A stretch of DNA of 64,000 nt from Planctomycetota bacterium (lineage in GTDB: Bacteria; Planctomycetota; UBA8742; UBA2392). The stretch covers positions 1 through 64,000 of the forward strand of contig JADZFR010000054.1 of assembly GCA_020849795.1 (NCBI GenBank), in the 5' to 3' direction. Position numbers and translations under genes: made by a program. The notes beneath the pieces are model-generated. The model did not search any database. It was not told the origin of the DNA and was given only the letters and a program-made list of their open reading frames with translations. Position 1 is the stretch's first letter, and each line of letters starts with the position of its first letter. Positions 7,545 through 16,800 of this stretch are shown here, piece by piece.

Positions 7545-8357
7545 TCACATCCTTTGCTCTGTGTGCTTCACCGGCTCGGCCAGTTCGCGGTCCTTTTCTT
7601 TCACCTTCTTGGCCGGGATGCCCACGTACACTGCGTGCTCGCGGGTATTGCGTGTCAGCAGGCCATGCGCGCCGAGCATGCTGTTCTGGCCCATTTGCGT
7701 GCCCGCAAGCACCGTGGAGTGATACGTCAGGCGGCAGCGTGGGCCGATCACGGTCTTTCGGTTGTCGACGTACTGCTGCAGGTTGATGTCGTGGGTGTGG
7801 CTGTACACATTCACGAAGTCGCTGATGCTGGACTTGTCGCCAAGCTCAATGCCGCCGCGGTCGTCCAGCAGCACCCAGCGGTGCACCACCACGTTGTCGC
7901 CGACTTCCATATTGTAGCCGAATGTGAATTCAACGTATGGGAAGCATTTGAAGTTCTTGCCGCACTTCTTGAAGATGAACTGCGCCAGCATGCGCCTCAA
8001 GCGAAAGCCAAGCTCGAGATTCATGCCCGCCGGGCTTCGGTCAAAGCTGTACCACAGCCATAGCAGCGGCTTGACCTCGGCGAACTTCACGGGGTCACAG
8101 TCGCCGTAGTACTCGGCTTCGAGCGTTACGTTGCGCGGGTCAAGCTGCATGTTGAACAGGGGGTTCGCGTTCGGCTCGCCCCACAGCATGCTTAGCGCGT
8201 CGCGACAGATATCGCTGCGGTCTTCGCCGGCGCGAATGCGTTGCTCAAGGCCGCCGATCCACTCGGTGTACAATTCGTCGGTGTCGCTGGGCAGCTTCAG
8301 CGCGCGCAGCGTCATTTCAATGCCGATGGGTTTCACCGGCGGCGGAATTTCGGGCAT
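7545..8357 (-). CDS. Left-handed beta-helix (hexapeptide) acyltransferase
   Basis: A 270-residue protein. Its C-terminal two-thirds carry hexapeptide-type repeats (VEFTFGYNMEVGDNVVVH, VLAGTQMGQNSMLGAHGLLTR and YVGIPAKKVKEK), the hallmark of O-acyltransferases such as maltose/galactoside acetyltransferase and serine acetyltransferase. A histidine-containing loop (SHTHD) sits where the catalytic His is expected. The N-terminal 100 residues are helical and not typical of the small acetyltransferases. It is the last gene of a minus-strand set with DUF309 (65 bp upstream) and the SPFH-propeller gene. The acceptor is unknown; a cell-envelope glycan is a guess. Confidence 0.8.
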   Translation of the reverse strand: MPEIPPPVKPIGIEMTLRALKLPSDTDELYTEWIGGLEQRIRAGEDRSDICRDALSMLWGEPNANPLFNMQLDPRNVTLEAEYYGDCDPVKFAEVKPLLWLWYSFDRSPAGMNLELGFRLRRMLAQFIFKKCGKNFKCFPYVEFTFGYNMEVGDNVVVHRWVLLDDRGGIELGDKSSISDFVNVYSHTHDINLQQYVDNRKTVIGPRCRLTYHSTVLAGTQMGQNSMLGAHGLLTRNTREHAVYVGIPAKKVKEKDRELAEPVKHTEQRM

Positions 8358-8422
8358 GTGAGCCTCCGCGCGGAATGATCATTGGTCCGTGCGCAATGTT
8401 CAATGGGGTAACGCCGCCTGAT

Positions 8423-8803
8423 CTACAGCACCGGTATGTCGTCCGGCGACAGCGGCTTGACCGGCGTTTGGTAATCAAACAGCGGCCTGGTGACGGCGTC
8501 GAATGCGTCGCGAAACGCGCCAATGCGCAAACCCATGCCGTCATCGGGAAGCTGCGCCAGCAACGCCAGGGCTGAGCGTGCAAGCTGGCGCGCGCCGCTG
8601 AAGTTGCCATTGCCGAAGTGATGCAGGCTGACGGCGGCCTGCAACAGGCCCTGGTAAAGCTGCGCGGCCTCGGTGCCGGGGTGGCGCTTCCAGAGAACTT
8701 CGAGAAGCTCGTGGGCCATCCACCAGTCGCGAATCTCGAAGCAGCGCACCGCCCGACGCCATAGCTCGTCGTCCGGCTGGTTCAGTATGGCAGATGGTGT
8801 CAC
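8423..8803 (-). CDS. DUF309 family protein
   Basis: A 126-residue all-helical protein. The family signature is visible as F-E-I-R-D-W-W-M-A-H-E-L-L-E-V-L-W (22-38), followed by LYQGLLQAAVSLHHFGNGN (49-67) and a second helical pair ARQLARSALALLAQL. DUF309 proteins are small cytoplasmic helical bundles whose biochemical role I do not know. The start is GTG at 8803 with only a weak ribosome site. The gene starts 21 bp after the stop of the SPFH-propeller gene and is probably cotranscribed with it. Confidence 0.85.
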   Translation of the reverse strand: MTPSAILNQPDDELWRRAVRCFEIRDWWMAHELLEVLWKRHPGTEAAQLYQGLLQAAVSLHHFGNGNFSGARQLARSALALLAQLPDDGMGLRIGAFRDAFDAVTRPLFDYQTPVKPLSPDDIPVL

Positions 8804-8824
8804 GTGATGGTCCCGTTGAGGGCG

Positions 8825-11278
8825 TTAGTAGCCGGGCGGGCGCTTGAGCCTTTGCGCCCTAGCCTTGTCGTCGCTTAAGGGCGGCGGGGTGTGCTGGCCG
8901 CCGTCCTTCCTGACCTGGCCCGGCGCAACCAGCCGCACATCGAGCACAGGCTCGGTGAACTGGAACTGCCATGCCGGCCACTCGGGGCGTGTTTCACGCC
9001 ATGCGAAGATTCTCATGCGATCGCGCGACAGGCCGATCACCACACCGTTCAGCACATCGCAGCTGCGGACTGCTTCGGGTGCCGTGAACTCGAGCGCGTT
9101 GCTGCCGTCGCGGAACAGCATGGGCACCACGGGCCGCTTGATCGCGACCAGCAGGCAGCGCCGCTGGCCCTTAAGCTCGGTCGCGGCAAGGTCGCTGATT
9201 GCTGTGCCGGCGTAGAAGGCCAACACCGGCGGCTCGGATGACTTCGGGTCCCATACGTACACGTCGCCGGCGGTGTCGGCAATCAGCACGTACTTGTCGT
9301 CGCTGGTTAACGCGGTCACCTCGTGCCGGGTGCCGCGGTAGCGGGCAGCCACCCGCAGCGCGCTGCCGGCTTCAGTGTTGCTTTCCAGCAGCAGTACGGT
9401 CGGGCCGTTGGCAAACAGCAGGCGCCCGTCAAAGAGTTGCAGGTTGCGCGTGGTGCTGTACTTGCTGATCAGTTCGGGCATGACCTGGACCGCGCTGCTG
9501 TACGGCTGCAGCGTCGGCCAGCGCAACAGGCCGAACTCGCTGTGGGTCGCATAGATGTAGCCGTTGTAGATGACAGTGGCGTTGATGCCGGTGCGTGCGT
9601 CGGCCGCCGGGCCGATCGGGTACTCGCGGTGCCCTTTCTGGTGCCGTACCAGCGTTGAGTAAACGCCGTTGCGGGCGCCGGCCAGAATCACGCGCCCGTC
9701 TTCATCGCCATGCACGCGCACGCTGCGCAGGCTGCCAAGGCGCGCATGTTCATAGTCCAGCGACAGGTCGAGGTTCTCAAGGTTGGACTGGCTCAACGGG
9801 TCGATGGCGTACACGCGGCGGCCGCTGGCGACCAGCGCCAGTGCCTCCACCTCGGCGGTCGTGCCTTTCTCCTGCTCTACTACGTGCAGCGCCTCGGCCG
9901 GTAACTCCTCGGTCTGGATCTCGTCTGTGGGAGCGTCTTCGTCGACCTTGGTTGCCTGCTGGATCGCTTCACTCAGTGCGGTGCCCAGCGCTTCATTCAT
10001 CTTGACGGCGGCTGCCTCTGCCACGTCATCGTCGATCCCGGCTTCACGGCGCACGGTTTCTTCGGCGCCCTGCAGCCGCACACTGTTGCTTTCCTTGATC
10101 TTGTCGGTGTCGCCGACGACATGTTCGTCGCGAATCGGGTCGAGGTGCGGCTTTGAAATGGAGAGTTCTGCCTGGCGCGCGCGCTGGGCCTCAATCTCGG
10201 CGATGGCGCTCAACTGCTCGGGCGTCATCGTGCGCTGGATCAGGCGGTGCAGCAAATCGGCCTTGAGCTGTTCGTCGCGGATCAGGTTGACGTAGACCTC
10301 GACGCGGTCGTCATCCAGCTCGGCCTTGAGTTTCTTGACGACCTCGAGGTGCTTGTTGAGCATGATGCCGTCCAGCTCAAGCTTCTCTTCGATCAGCAGC
10401 TTGCGCAAAGCACCCTCAAGGCTGTGCTGCTGTTTCTGGTACTCCTTTTCCAGCCGGTCCAGTTCGGCCTGGCGCTCGATGCCCTTGAGCTTGCGTTCGT
10501 GGTCTTTGATCAGGCCCTCTTCCTTGGCGCTGGCCAAAAACTCCTCAAGCTCTTTGCGCGACAGCTCCTGCCCCATCTGGTCGCGCATCATGGTGGTTTG
10601 CACTTCCTGCTCGGCTTTGCTGCGCTCTTTGGCGCGCTCGGCCTCGGCGATCTCGCCCTTGAACTTTTCGAACCCGGTGCTGCGCACGCGTCCCAGTTCG
10701 ATGTCGGCATGCACGATGCCCAGGGCTGCCAGTTCGGCACTGCAACGTTCCACGACCTGGTCTTTCAGGCGCGCCAGTACGGCCTCGTCGGTGAGTTCTT
10801 CAGCGGTGAAGTGCTTGATCGCGTCCTTGATCGCGGCGTTGACCTTTTCGTGCAGTTCGGCCTTCAGCAACGTCCAGTCCAGGTGGCGCTTGCCCTCGGC
10901 GCTGCGCTCAATGAATGCCTCAAGCGCGTCTTTGCGGGTGACGTCGGGCGTGACGCTCAGCTCAAAGCTGGCGCTGGCGTCGTACCCGTCTTTGGTGGTC
11001 GCTTCGGTGTTCTGGAAGGGCAGGCGCACGTCGCGGTCGCGCACAAGGTGGGCCGTGAACTCACCGGCGGTTTCCTCGCCCGGCATCAGCACCTTGCTGG
11101 CGCCGTTCTTTTCCTTGATCAAGCCGATAAAGCCCTGCGGCACAGCGTACTTGGTGCCAAGGATACCCTTGACCTGTTCACTCTTTACGCGCAAGTACAC
11201 CGTCTGCGCGGTGGGCGTGACCGGGTCGCGCTGGAAGCGCTCAGCCTGGCTGTACTCTTTTTCGACGAACTCTTCCAT
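8825..11278 (-). CDS. SPFH/band-7-like protein fused to a beta-propeller
   Basis: An 817-residue protein in three parts. Residues about 25-215 resemble an SPFH/band-7 domain: a beta-rich start with GFIGLIKEKNG and VLMPGEET, then DVRLPFQNTEA and a helical end. Residues about 215-345 form a long charged coiled coil rich in Lys, Glu and Arg (AEAERAKERSKAEQEV, ELSRKELEEFLASAKEEG). After an acidic linker, residues about 480-790 contain beta-propeller-like blades (RRVYAIDP, GYIYATHSEFGLLRWP, KYVLIADTAGDVYVWDPKS). There is no signal peptide or transmembrane helix. SPFH proteins assemble into rings and scaffolds, often at membranes. The fusion to a C-terminal propeller is unusual. It heads a possible operon with DUF309 and the acyltransferase. 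Confidence 0.7.
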   Translation of the reverse strand: MEEFVEKEYSQAERFQRDPVTPTAQTVYLRVKSEQVKGILGTKYAVPQGFIGLIKEKNGASKVLMPGEETAGEFTAHLVRDRDVRLPFQNTEATTKDGYDASASFELSVTPDVTRKDALEAFIERSAEGKRHLDWTLLKAELHEKVNAAIKDAIKHFTAEELTDEAVLARLKDQVVERCSAELAALGIVHADIELGRVRSTGFEKFKGEIAEAERAKERSKAEQEVQTTMMRDQMGQELSRKELEEFLASAKEEGLIKDHERKLKGIERQAELDRLEKEYQKQQHSLEGALRKLLIEEKLELDGIMLNKHLEVVKKLKAELDDDRVEVYVNLIRDEQLKADLLHRLIQRTMTPEQLSAIAEIEAQRARQAELSISKPHLDPIRDEHVVGDTDKIKESNSVRLQGAEETVRREAGIDDDVAEAAAVKMNEALGTALSEAIQQATKVDEDAPTDEIQTEELPAEALHVVEQEKGTTAEVEALALVASGRRVYAIDPLSQSNLENLDLSLDYEHARLGSLRSVRVHGDEDGRVILAGARNGVYSTLVRHQKGHREYPIGPAADARTGINATVIYNGYIYATHSEFGLLRWPTLQPYSSAVQVMPELISKYSTTRNLQLFDGRLLFANGPTVLLLESNTEAGSALRVAARYRGTRHEVTALTSDDKYVLIADTAGDVYVWDPKSSEPPVLAFYAGTAISDLAATELKGQRRCLLVAIKRPVVPMLFRDGSNALEFTAPEAVRSCDVLNGVVIGLSRDRMRIFAWRETRPEWPAWQFQFTEPVLDVRLVAPGQVRKDGGQHTPPPLSDDKARAQRLKRPPGY

Positions 11279-11413
11279 CGCTCTCAGGTTAACAGGCCTG
11301 AACCCCCTGTAAACGGCGGGTTCGCGGCATAGATCGTTGCGAATTGCAGCCGGCGGATTTCCGGGTTCAGGCTTTCATGCCGTCGCATGCGCCCGCACGA
11401 ACGCAACTTTCAC

Positions 11414-11443
11414 TTGGGACAAGCCGCCGCCCGTTCGTACATT
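11414..11443 (+). promoter_or_regulatory. Possible promoter of the secreted paralogue pair
   Basis: TTGGGA (11414-11419), an 18-bp spacer and TACATT (11438-11443) lie 21 bp upstream of the ATG at 11465. The -35 box is two mismatches from consensus and the -10 two mismatches, so this is suggestive only. Confidence 0.35.
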
Positions 11444-11464
11444 AGTGGGCTCAGGAGCAGGCGG

Positions 11465-12643
11465 ATGGGATCCAGACTGTGCTTGGCGGCACTGCTTGTG
11501 GTTTGCGGCACGCTTGTCGTTGCCGGCGAAGAGGATGCCGTCAAGAGCCCGTACAAATGGGCTGTTTCGGGCGACACGCTCGATACCTTCAAAGCCGAGT
11601 TCGTCTCCAACCACAAGGCTGACCGCAGTTCGCCCCGCGCGCTGGTCGAAACCTGGGCTGCGTGGACCGACGGCCGCTACGGCATGGACCAGGAGTTTGA
11701 CCGCGTGAACGCGCTTTGGGCCGGCGCGCTGCGCAAGGCCATGCTACCCGAGGAAGAAAAGCTGCTGACCGCCGAGGCGTTAGCCGAGCTGGAGAAAGTG
11801 CTGGGCAAAGCGGCGGAGCCGCGGGTCGATGGAAAGCGGCAACAGACAACGCACCCGCTGCGCGTCACCGATGAGTCTGACGGCGAGAACGGCGCGCGTC
11901 ATGTCGAGGCGTTGCAGAAGTATGAGATCAAGGAAAAGCAGCGCGACGGAAGCTGGCACATTTACGACCGCGAAGAGCAGTGGCGCTTCACGTGCGTCAA
12001 GGGCAGCGACGAAAAGTGGCTGATCCGGCGCATCGAGTTCTGGAAGCTGGACCTGGAACTCTCGACCCGCGACAAGCCCGTCTACAAATGGGACGAGCTG
12101 GACACGCTGCTCGACTTCTTCTATTTCTCGCGCGCCGATGTAGCCAAGGCACGCGAACTGGTTATCCCCGAACTGAAGAATGACACAGCCGAAAGCACCG
12201 CGCTAAGCCTGTTTGCCACGCTGGCCCCGACACGCGCACGCAGGAACGACCTGGTCTTCGACAAAGGCCTGAACGGCTGGATCAGCGCGGTCGAGGGGCT
12301 GGTCACGGAGGCGGCACAGGCCAAAGCCGAGGCGAACGCGACCAAGCGCGTCGATGCCGCGCGGCCGCGCGCCGTGCCGACGGTTGTCGAGACGTTTGCG
12401 GGCGAGGACGGCGCGACAGTGGTGCGCATCAGCGCCAGGGCCGACGGGACCAGCGCCGACGAGGAACTCGCCGAGGTGCATGTGCGGAAGTCGGAGGCCG
12501 GCTGGCGCGTTACGCAGGCGGGCACTTCTGTTGCAATTGCAAAGGCCGCGCCGGATGGCAAAACCGCACGAGAGTTCAGAAGGTATGCGGACATCTACGC
12601 GCTCGCCAGTCGGATCAATTACCTGGGTGGAGAATCGCCATGA
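11465..12643 (+). CDS. Secreted protein of unknown function, paralogue 1
   Basis: A 392-residue protein. The start at 11465 is supported by AGGAG seven bases upstream and gives a clean signal peptide (MGSRLCLAALLVVCGTLVVA, cleavage before GEED). I do not recognise the mature part. It shares with the next gene the block FKAEFVSNHKAD, then S-P-x2-L-V-E-T-x-A-A-x-T-D, a central W-x-F-T-C-x-K/R-G region and a repeated segment ending near IYALASRINY, so the two are paralogues. It is rich in Glu, Lys, Ala and Arg and has few cysteines after the signal. The last 4 bp overlap the following start codon (ATGA), implying translational coupling. Periplasmic location is inferred from the signal peptide. 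Confidence 0.8.
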   Translation: MGSRLCLAALLVVCGTLVVAGEEDAVKSPYKWAVSGDTLDTFKAEFVSNHKADRSSPRALVETWAAWTDGRYGMDQEFDRVNALWAGALRKAMLPEEEKLLTAEALAELEKVLGKAAEPRVDGKRQQTTHPLRVTDESDGENGARHVEALQKYEIKEKQRDGSWHIYDREEQWRFTCVKGSDEKWLIRRIEFWKLDLELSTRDKPVYKWDELDTLLDFFYFSRADVAKARELVIPELKNDTAESTALSLFATLAPTRARRNDLVFDKGLNGWISAVEGLVTEAAQAKAEANATKRVDAARPRAVPTVVETFAGEDGATVVRISARADGTSADEELAEVHVRKSEAGWRVTQAGTSVAIAKAAPDGKTAREFRRYADIYALASRINYLGGESP

Positions 12644-13797
12644 AGACCACATTGGCTTGGACAACGGCAACCTTGATCGCAGTCGCCGCAATCGCGGGCG
12701 CGCAGGACACCGGCGAGAAGCCGGCTGCCAAGCCGCCGTTTGCATGGAAGATCAGCGGCGAAACGGCCGAAGAGTTCAAGGCCGAGTTTGTCAGCAACCA
12801 CAAGGCTGACCAGTCAACGCCGACTCTGCTGGTCGAGACGTACGCGGCATACACCGACAGCCGCGACGAACTGAAGCCCGAAAACGACCGCGTCAGCAAG
12901 ATGTGGCAGGACGCGCTTAACCGCTCGATGGCGAAGATGGAAGCGGTGCTGCTCACCGACGAGGCGGTTAAGGCGATGCAGGAAGAGGCCGCAAAGTCGG
13001 CCGAGAAGAACGAGAAGGACGCGACCTACATCTCGAAGCGCCAGCCGATGAAGGTCGTAAGCGAAACGGACGGCGCGGACGGCAGCAAGATCGTCGAGAC
13101 GACGCAGTCGATGCACGTGCGTCAGAAGAAGTGGGGCACCGAAGAGTGGACCGAAGAGACAACGGAAAACAAATTCCGGTTTACGTGCATCCGAGGCGAC
13201 GACGGCAAGTGGCGCATTGAGCGTGTCGAGGCGTGGCGGCGCGACTGGGAAGGCGCGGGCAAGGGCGGCGAGGCCAAGTACACGTGGCAGGAAGAGTCAT
13301 CGATGCTCGCGTTTCTGTACTACATGCGCGAGGAAGTAAAGAAGTGGGAAAAGCGCAAGCTGCCCGAAGCGGCCCAAGATACGCCGCGCAATGCCGCCAC
13401 GGCCATCTTTGCAACGCTGATGCCGAGCCGGCAACGACTTGAAGAGCGACTGGTGCTCAGCATCCACGGCTGGTTTGAGGCGATGGAAGCGCTGGTGACG
13501 GACGGCTTCAAGAAGGCCACAGCCGGCAAGGTTCTCGAGTCCAGCAAGAAGGTCGAGGAGAAAGAAGAACCGGCGCGTGAGATCGAGTCCGAGACCGACG
13601 GCGAAGGCGGCATCAAGATCATCAAGTTCAAGCCGCGGTACGAGTGGGGCGGCGCGATCGAGATGCACATGAAGCAGGTGGACGGAAAGTGGAAGCTGGC
13701 CAAAGCCGGCGTGTGGGAAAAAGACTACAACGACAAAGGCGAACCGGAACAGAAGTTCGCCGAACAAGCCAACATTTACTCACTCAGATACCGGTAA
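12640..13797 (+). CDS. Secreted protein of unknown function, paralogue 2
   Basis: A 385-residue protein with signal peptide MKTTLAWTTATLIAVAAIAG (cleavage near AGA/QD). It is homologous over its length to the preceding gene: WKISGETAEEFKAEFVSNHK matches WAVSGDTLDTFKAEFVSNHK, and both have a middle segment with F-R/T-F-T-C-I/V-R/K-G-x-D and W-x-I/L-x-R. Its C-terminus has an additional acidic/basic stretch (KKVEEKEEPAREIE). The ATG overlaps the upstream stop (ATGA), with GGTGGAG upstream, so the pair is translated together. No catalytic motif stands out; beta-sheet-rich NTF2-like folding is possible but unproven. Confidence 0.8.
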   Translation: MKTTLAWTTATLIAVAAIAGAQDTGEKPAAKPPFAWKISGETAEEFKAEFVSNHKADQSTPTLLVETYAAYTDSRDELKPENDRVSKMWQDALNRSMAKMEAVLLTDEAVKAMQEEAAKSAEKNEKDATYISKRQPMKVVSETDGADGSKIVETTQSMHVRQKKWGTEEWTEETTENKFRFTCIRGDDGKWRIERVEAWRRDWEGAGKGGEAKYTWQEESSMLAFLYYMREEVKKWEKRKLPEAAQDTPRNAATAIFATLMPSRQRLEERLVLSIHGWFEAMEALVTDGFKKATAGKVLESSKKVEEKEEPAREIESETDGEGGIKIIKFKPRYEWGGAIEMHMKQVDGKWKLAKAGVWEKDYNDKGEPEQKFAEQANIYSLRYR

Positions 13798-13823
13798 GGC
13801 CGATCGCGGGCGTGCTGGAATGC

Positions 13824-13855
13824 AAAGCCCCCGCTGGTGCGGGGGCTTTTCTTTG
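13824..13855 (+). terminator. Intrinsic terminator after the secreted pair
   Basis: AAAGCCCCCGC (13824-13834) pairs with GCGGGGGCTTT (13839-13849) around a TGGT loop, followed by TCTTTG. It lies 27 bp after the stop codon and 23 bp before the end of the convergent macroglobulin gene. The A-rich left flank (CAAAG) could also let it work for the opposite strand. Confidence 0.85.
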
Positions 13856-13871
13856 CCTTGGTTGCCTGCTG

Positions 13872-16800
13872 CTACTTGTCGCTGATCGTTACCTTCCACT
13901 CTTCGGAGTTGGCCTTGACCTCGGTGACGTACATGCTGCCGCCCTGGGTGGGCAGGGCGCTGAACGTGCCCGGGATTTCGCAGCGCAACTGGTACTTCAG
14001 CCGCACGTAACCTTGCCGCATGTAGCTGACGAAGAAGGCCACGCGGTCGTCACGCAACTCGACGTTCTGGCACAAGCCGCCGCCGTAGCCTGCCCCGCTG
14101 CGCAGCGCAAGCGGTTCGCAACCTGCCGGCTTGTAGTCTTCGAAGCTCAGGTATTCGTAGTCGTTGTCGGCTGTGATGCCCAGTTCGACTTCGATCTTGT
14201 CGCCGCTGACCAGCTTGGCGCCGTAGTCCAGGGGCACGCGGTCGAAGCTCTTGCGCATCTCTTTGACTTCCTTGACTGTACCGTCGGGCATGGTCTTGCT
14301 GACGGTGACTTCTTCGTTCTTCTCGACCAGCTTGTAGTACTTGCGCTCAATGTGAATCTGGTTGCCGGTCGCCTTGAGCTTCTCTTCTTTGCTGAAGTAG
14401 CTGACGAAGCTGCTGAAATACACCTTGCCTTCACCCTCGCGCTCAATGGTGAAGTTGTGCTTGCCCGGCGGAAGCTGTGTGCCGCGCAGCCGGATGTTGG
14501 TCTGCAGCGAGAAGATGTTTTCCGGCGTAACGTTCCATGTGTGAATCGGCTCGCCGTTGCGCTTGACGGTGACGCTGTACTTGCGGCTGAGCTCGCCGCT
14601 GGCTTTGGCGTAGGCCATCAGGGCCGCCACGGCGTGGCTGGTGTCCTTGGTGCTGTTCCAGCGTGAGCCCTTGCGGTTCTGTGCCAGCCAGCGCACGTGC
14701 TGTTCAAGGAACTTGTTGGTGGGGTCGATCATCGTGAAGGCCTGCATCACGAAGGCGTTGGTTTCGATCTTGTCGTTGTACCACCACCAGTAATCCTTGC
14801 CGCCTTCCCACCAGCAGGTGCCGTTCTTGAGGTCTTCCTTGCGGTAATCCTCAATGTTGCTGATCAGGATGCGGGCGCGTTCTTTGTCGCCGGCCAGCCA
14901 CTCGGCCATGCAGGTCATGGCGCGGGACTGGTGGGTCAGGTCGTCGCGGCGGTCGTAGATTTTGTCCAGCAGCTCTTTGTCCGGGCTGCCGGCATAGCTG
15001 AGGCAGTAGGCGATGTATGCCACGCGGTGCAGGTCTTTTTCGTTGCGGGCCTGGCTCTTGATGAAGTTCACGCCGCGGGCCAGCATGTTGTGGTCGAACG
15101 GCACGTTGGCCATCTTGGCGGTGTGCAGGCCGTAGACGACGTAGGCGCTCATGTAAGTGTCGCTGTCGCCGCTCTGCCACCAGCCCCAGCCGCCGCTGCT
15201 GTGCTGCATGAAGGCCAGGCGCTTGATGCCGGCGTCCAGGATTGCGTCCATCGTGCCGGTGTCGAACACCGGGTTATGCTTGTACCAGTACGCGGCTTGC
15301 GGGTTTACGCCGTCGTAGTCCATGGCGGCGCGGCGTTTGGCCACGTCTTCCAGGCTGATGCCGGCATCGCTGAGCGTCTTGCGCACCAGCACGGCAGGCA
15401 GGAAGCGGCTCATCGTCTGCTCGACACAGCCGTAGGGGAACTCAAGCAGGTACGGCAGGGCGTCCATGGCAAGTGCCGCCACGCTGGGTGAAAGCTGCAG
15501 GTCCATGTAGGTCTGCTCGGGGTCCATCTGCTGCGGCAGGTCGACCATGAAGCCCTGGCTCTTTTCGCCGTCCTTGATGACGGCGGTGTGAGCCTGGTAC
15601 ATCTCGGCGCCGCGAATCTTGCAGTTGTAAATCTTCTCAGTCGCGTCAGATTCGATGACGCTCAGTGCCATCATGCGGATTTTGAACTTGCCGGCGCCGG
15701 TCATGCGCACGCGCCAGTCGACGCGCACTTCGCCGCCTGCCGGCACGTCGATTACCTGCACGTCCGGCGTTTCCGGGAACAGCTCATAGCTGCAGAAGCC
15801 TGCCATCTCATCTTTGCTGGCCTTGTCTTTCGGGTTCAGCATCAGCATGGCCTTGACCGACATCGCGGTCTCATAGCGGTTCATGATGATGCCCGACAGC
15901 GTGACCACGTCGCCTTCAACAAAGAAGCGCGGGGCCTGGTCGCGCAGGATCAGCCGCTTGGTGGTCTTGACGTTGTGGAATGCCTCGCCGACCTTGGCGA
16001 CGCTGGTGATGCCGCGGGCCGTGATGCGCCAGTCGGTCAGGTTGTCCGGGAACTGCACTTCGACAGTGGCTTTGCCATTGGCGCCGGTCGTGACCCGGTG
16101 CGCATAGAACGCCGTGTCTTTGAAGTTGCTGCGAATGCGCGGGACAGCCACGCCCTCTTCTTCGGCCAGTTCTTCACCCCAGTTGCTCTTCTCTTTCAGG
16201 GCAGCCTTGCCGCCCATCGGTTTGTCGCTTGCGTCCTCGTTGGCTTCATCCATGGCTTCCGCTTCTGCCGGGGCCGGTGCGCCCGCGTCCGATCCGGGTG
16301 CGCCGCCGCCGCCGCGCGCGCGGCGCATGGATTCGCCGCCCTGTCCTTCTTCGCTGTCGCGCAAGCCGTCGGACTTCTTGGCATCTTCAGGTGATTGGTT
16401 GCTGTTGCGCGCTTCCTTGGTGGTTGAGCCGAAGCCTTTCTCGTACTTCTTGCTGCGGTCCTGGTCAGCTTCAGAGAAGTCAAAGTGGTTCTTTTCCCAC
16501 TGCATCCAGTTCTTCACGCCCCAACCAAGGGGCGCGCCGTACCAGCGCAGGGCCTCGTACTTCTGCTTGTCCCACTGCATCGGGCTGACCGAGGCGTTGT
16601 AGCTGTTGTGGAACGAGATGTTGGACCAGCGCCGGTCGCCATAGAAGTGCTTGATGATGTTCGGCGTGCGGTCCGCGGCAATGTACGTCACGCTGCGGTC
16701 GAACACCGACAGCGCGAACTCGGCGGCCACGGGGTTGCCAAACTTGTCCTTGGCCATGACCGTGAGCGTGCCCTTTTCGCCCGGCTGGTACTGGGCCTTG

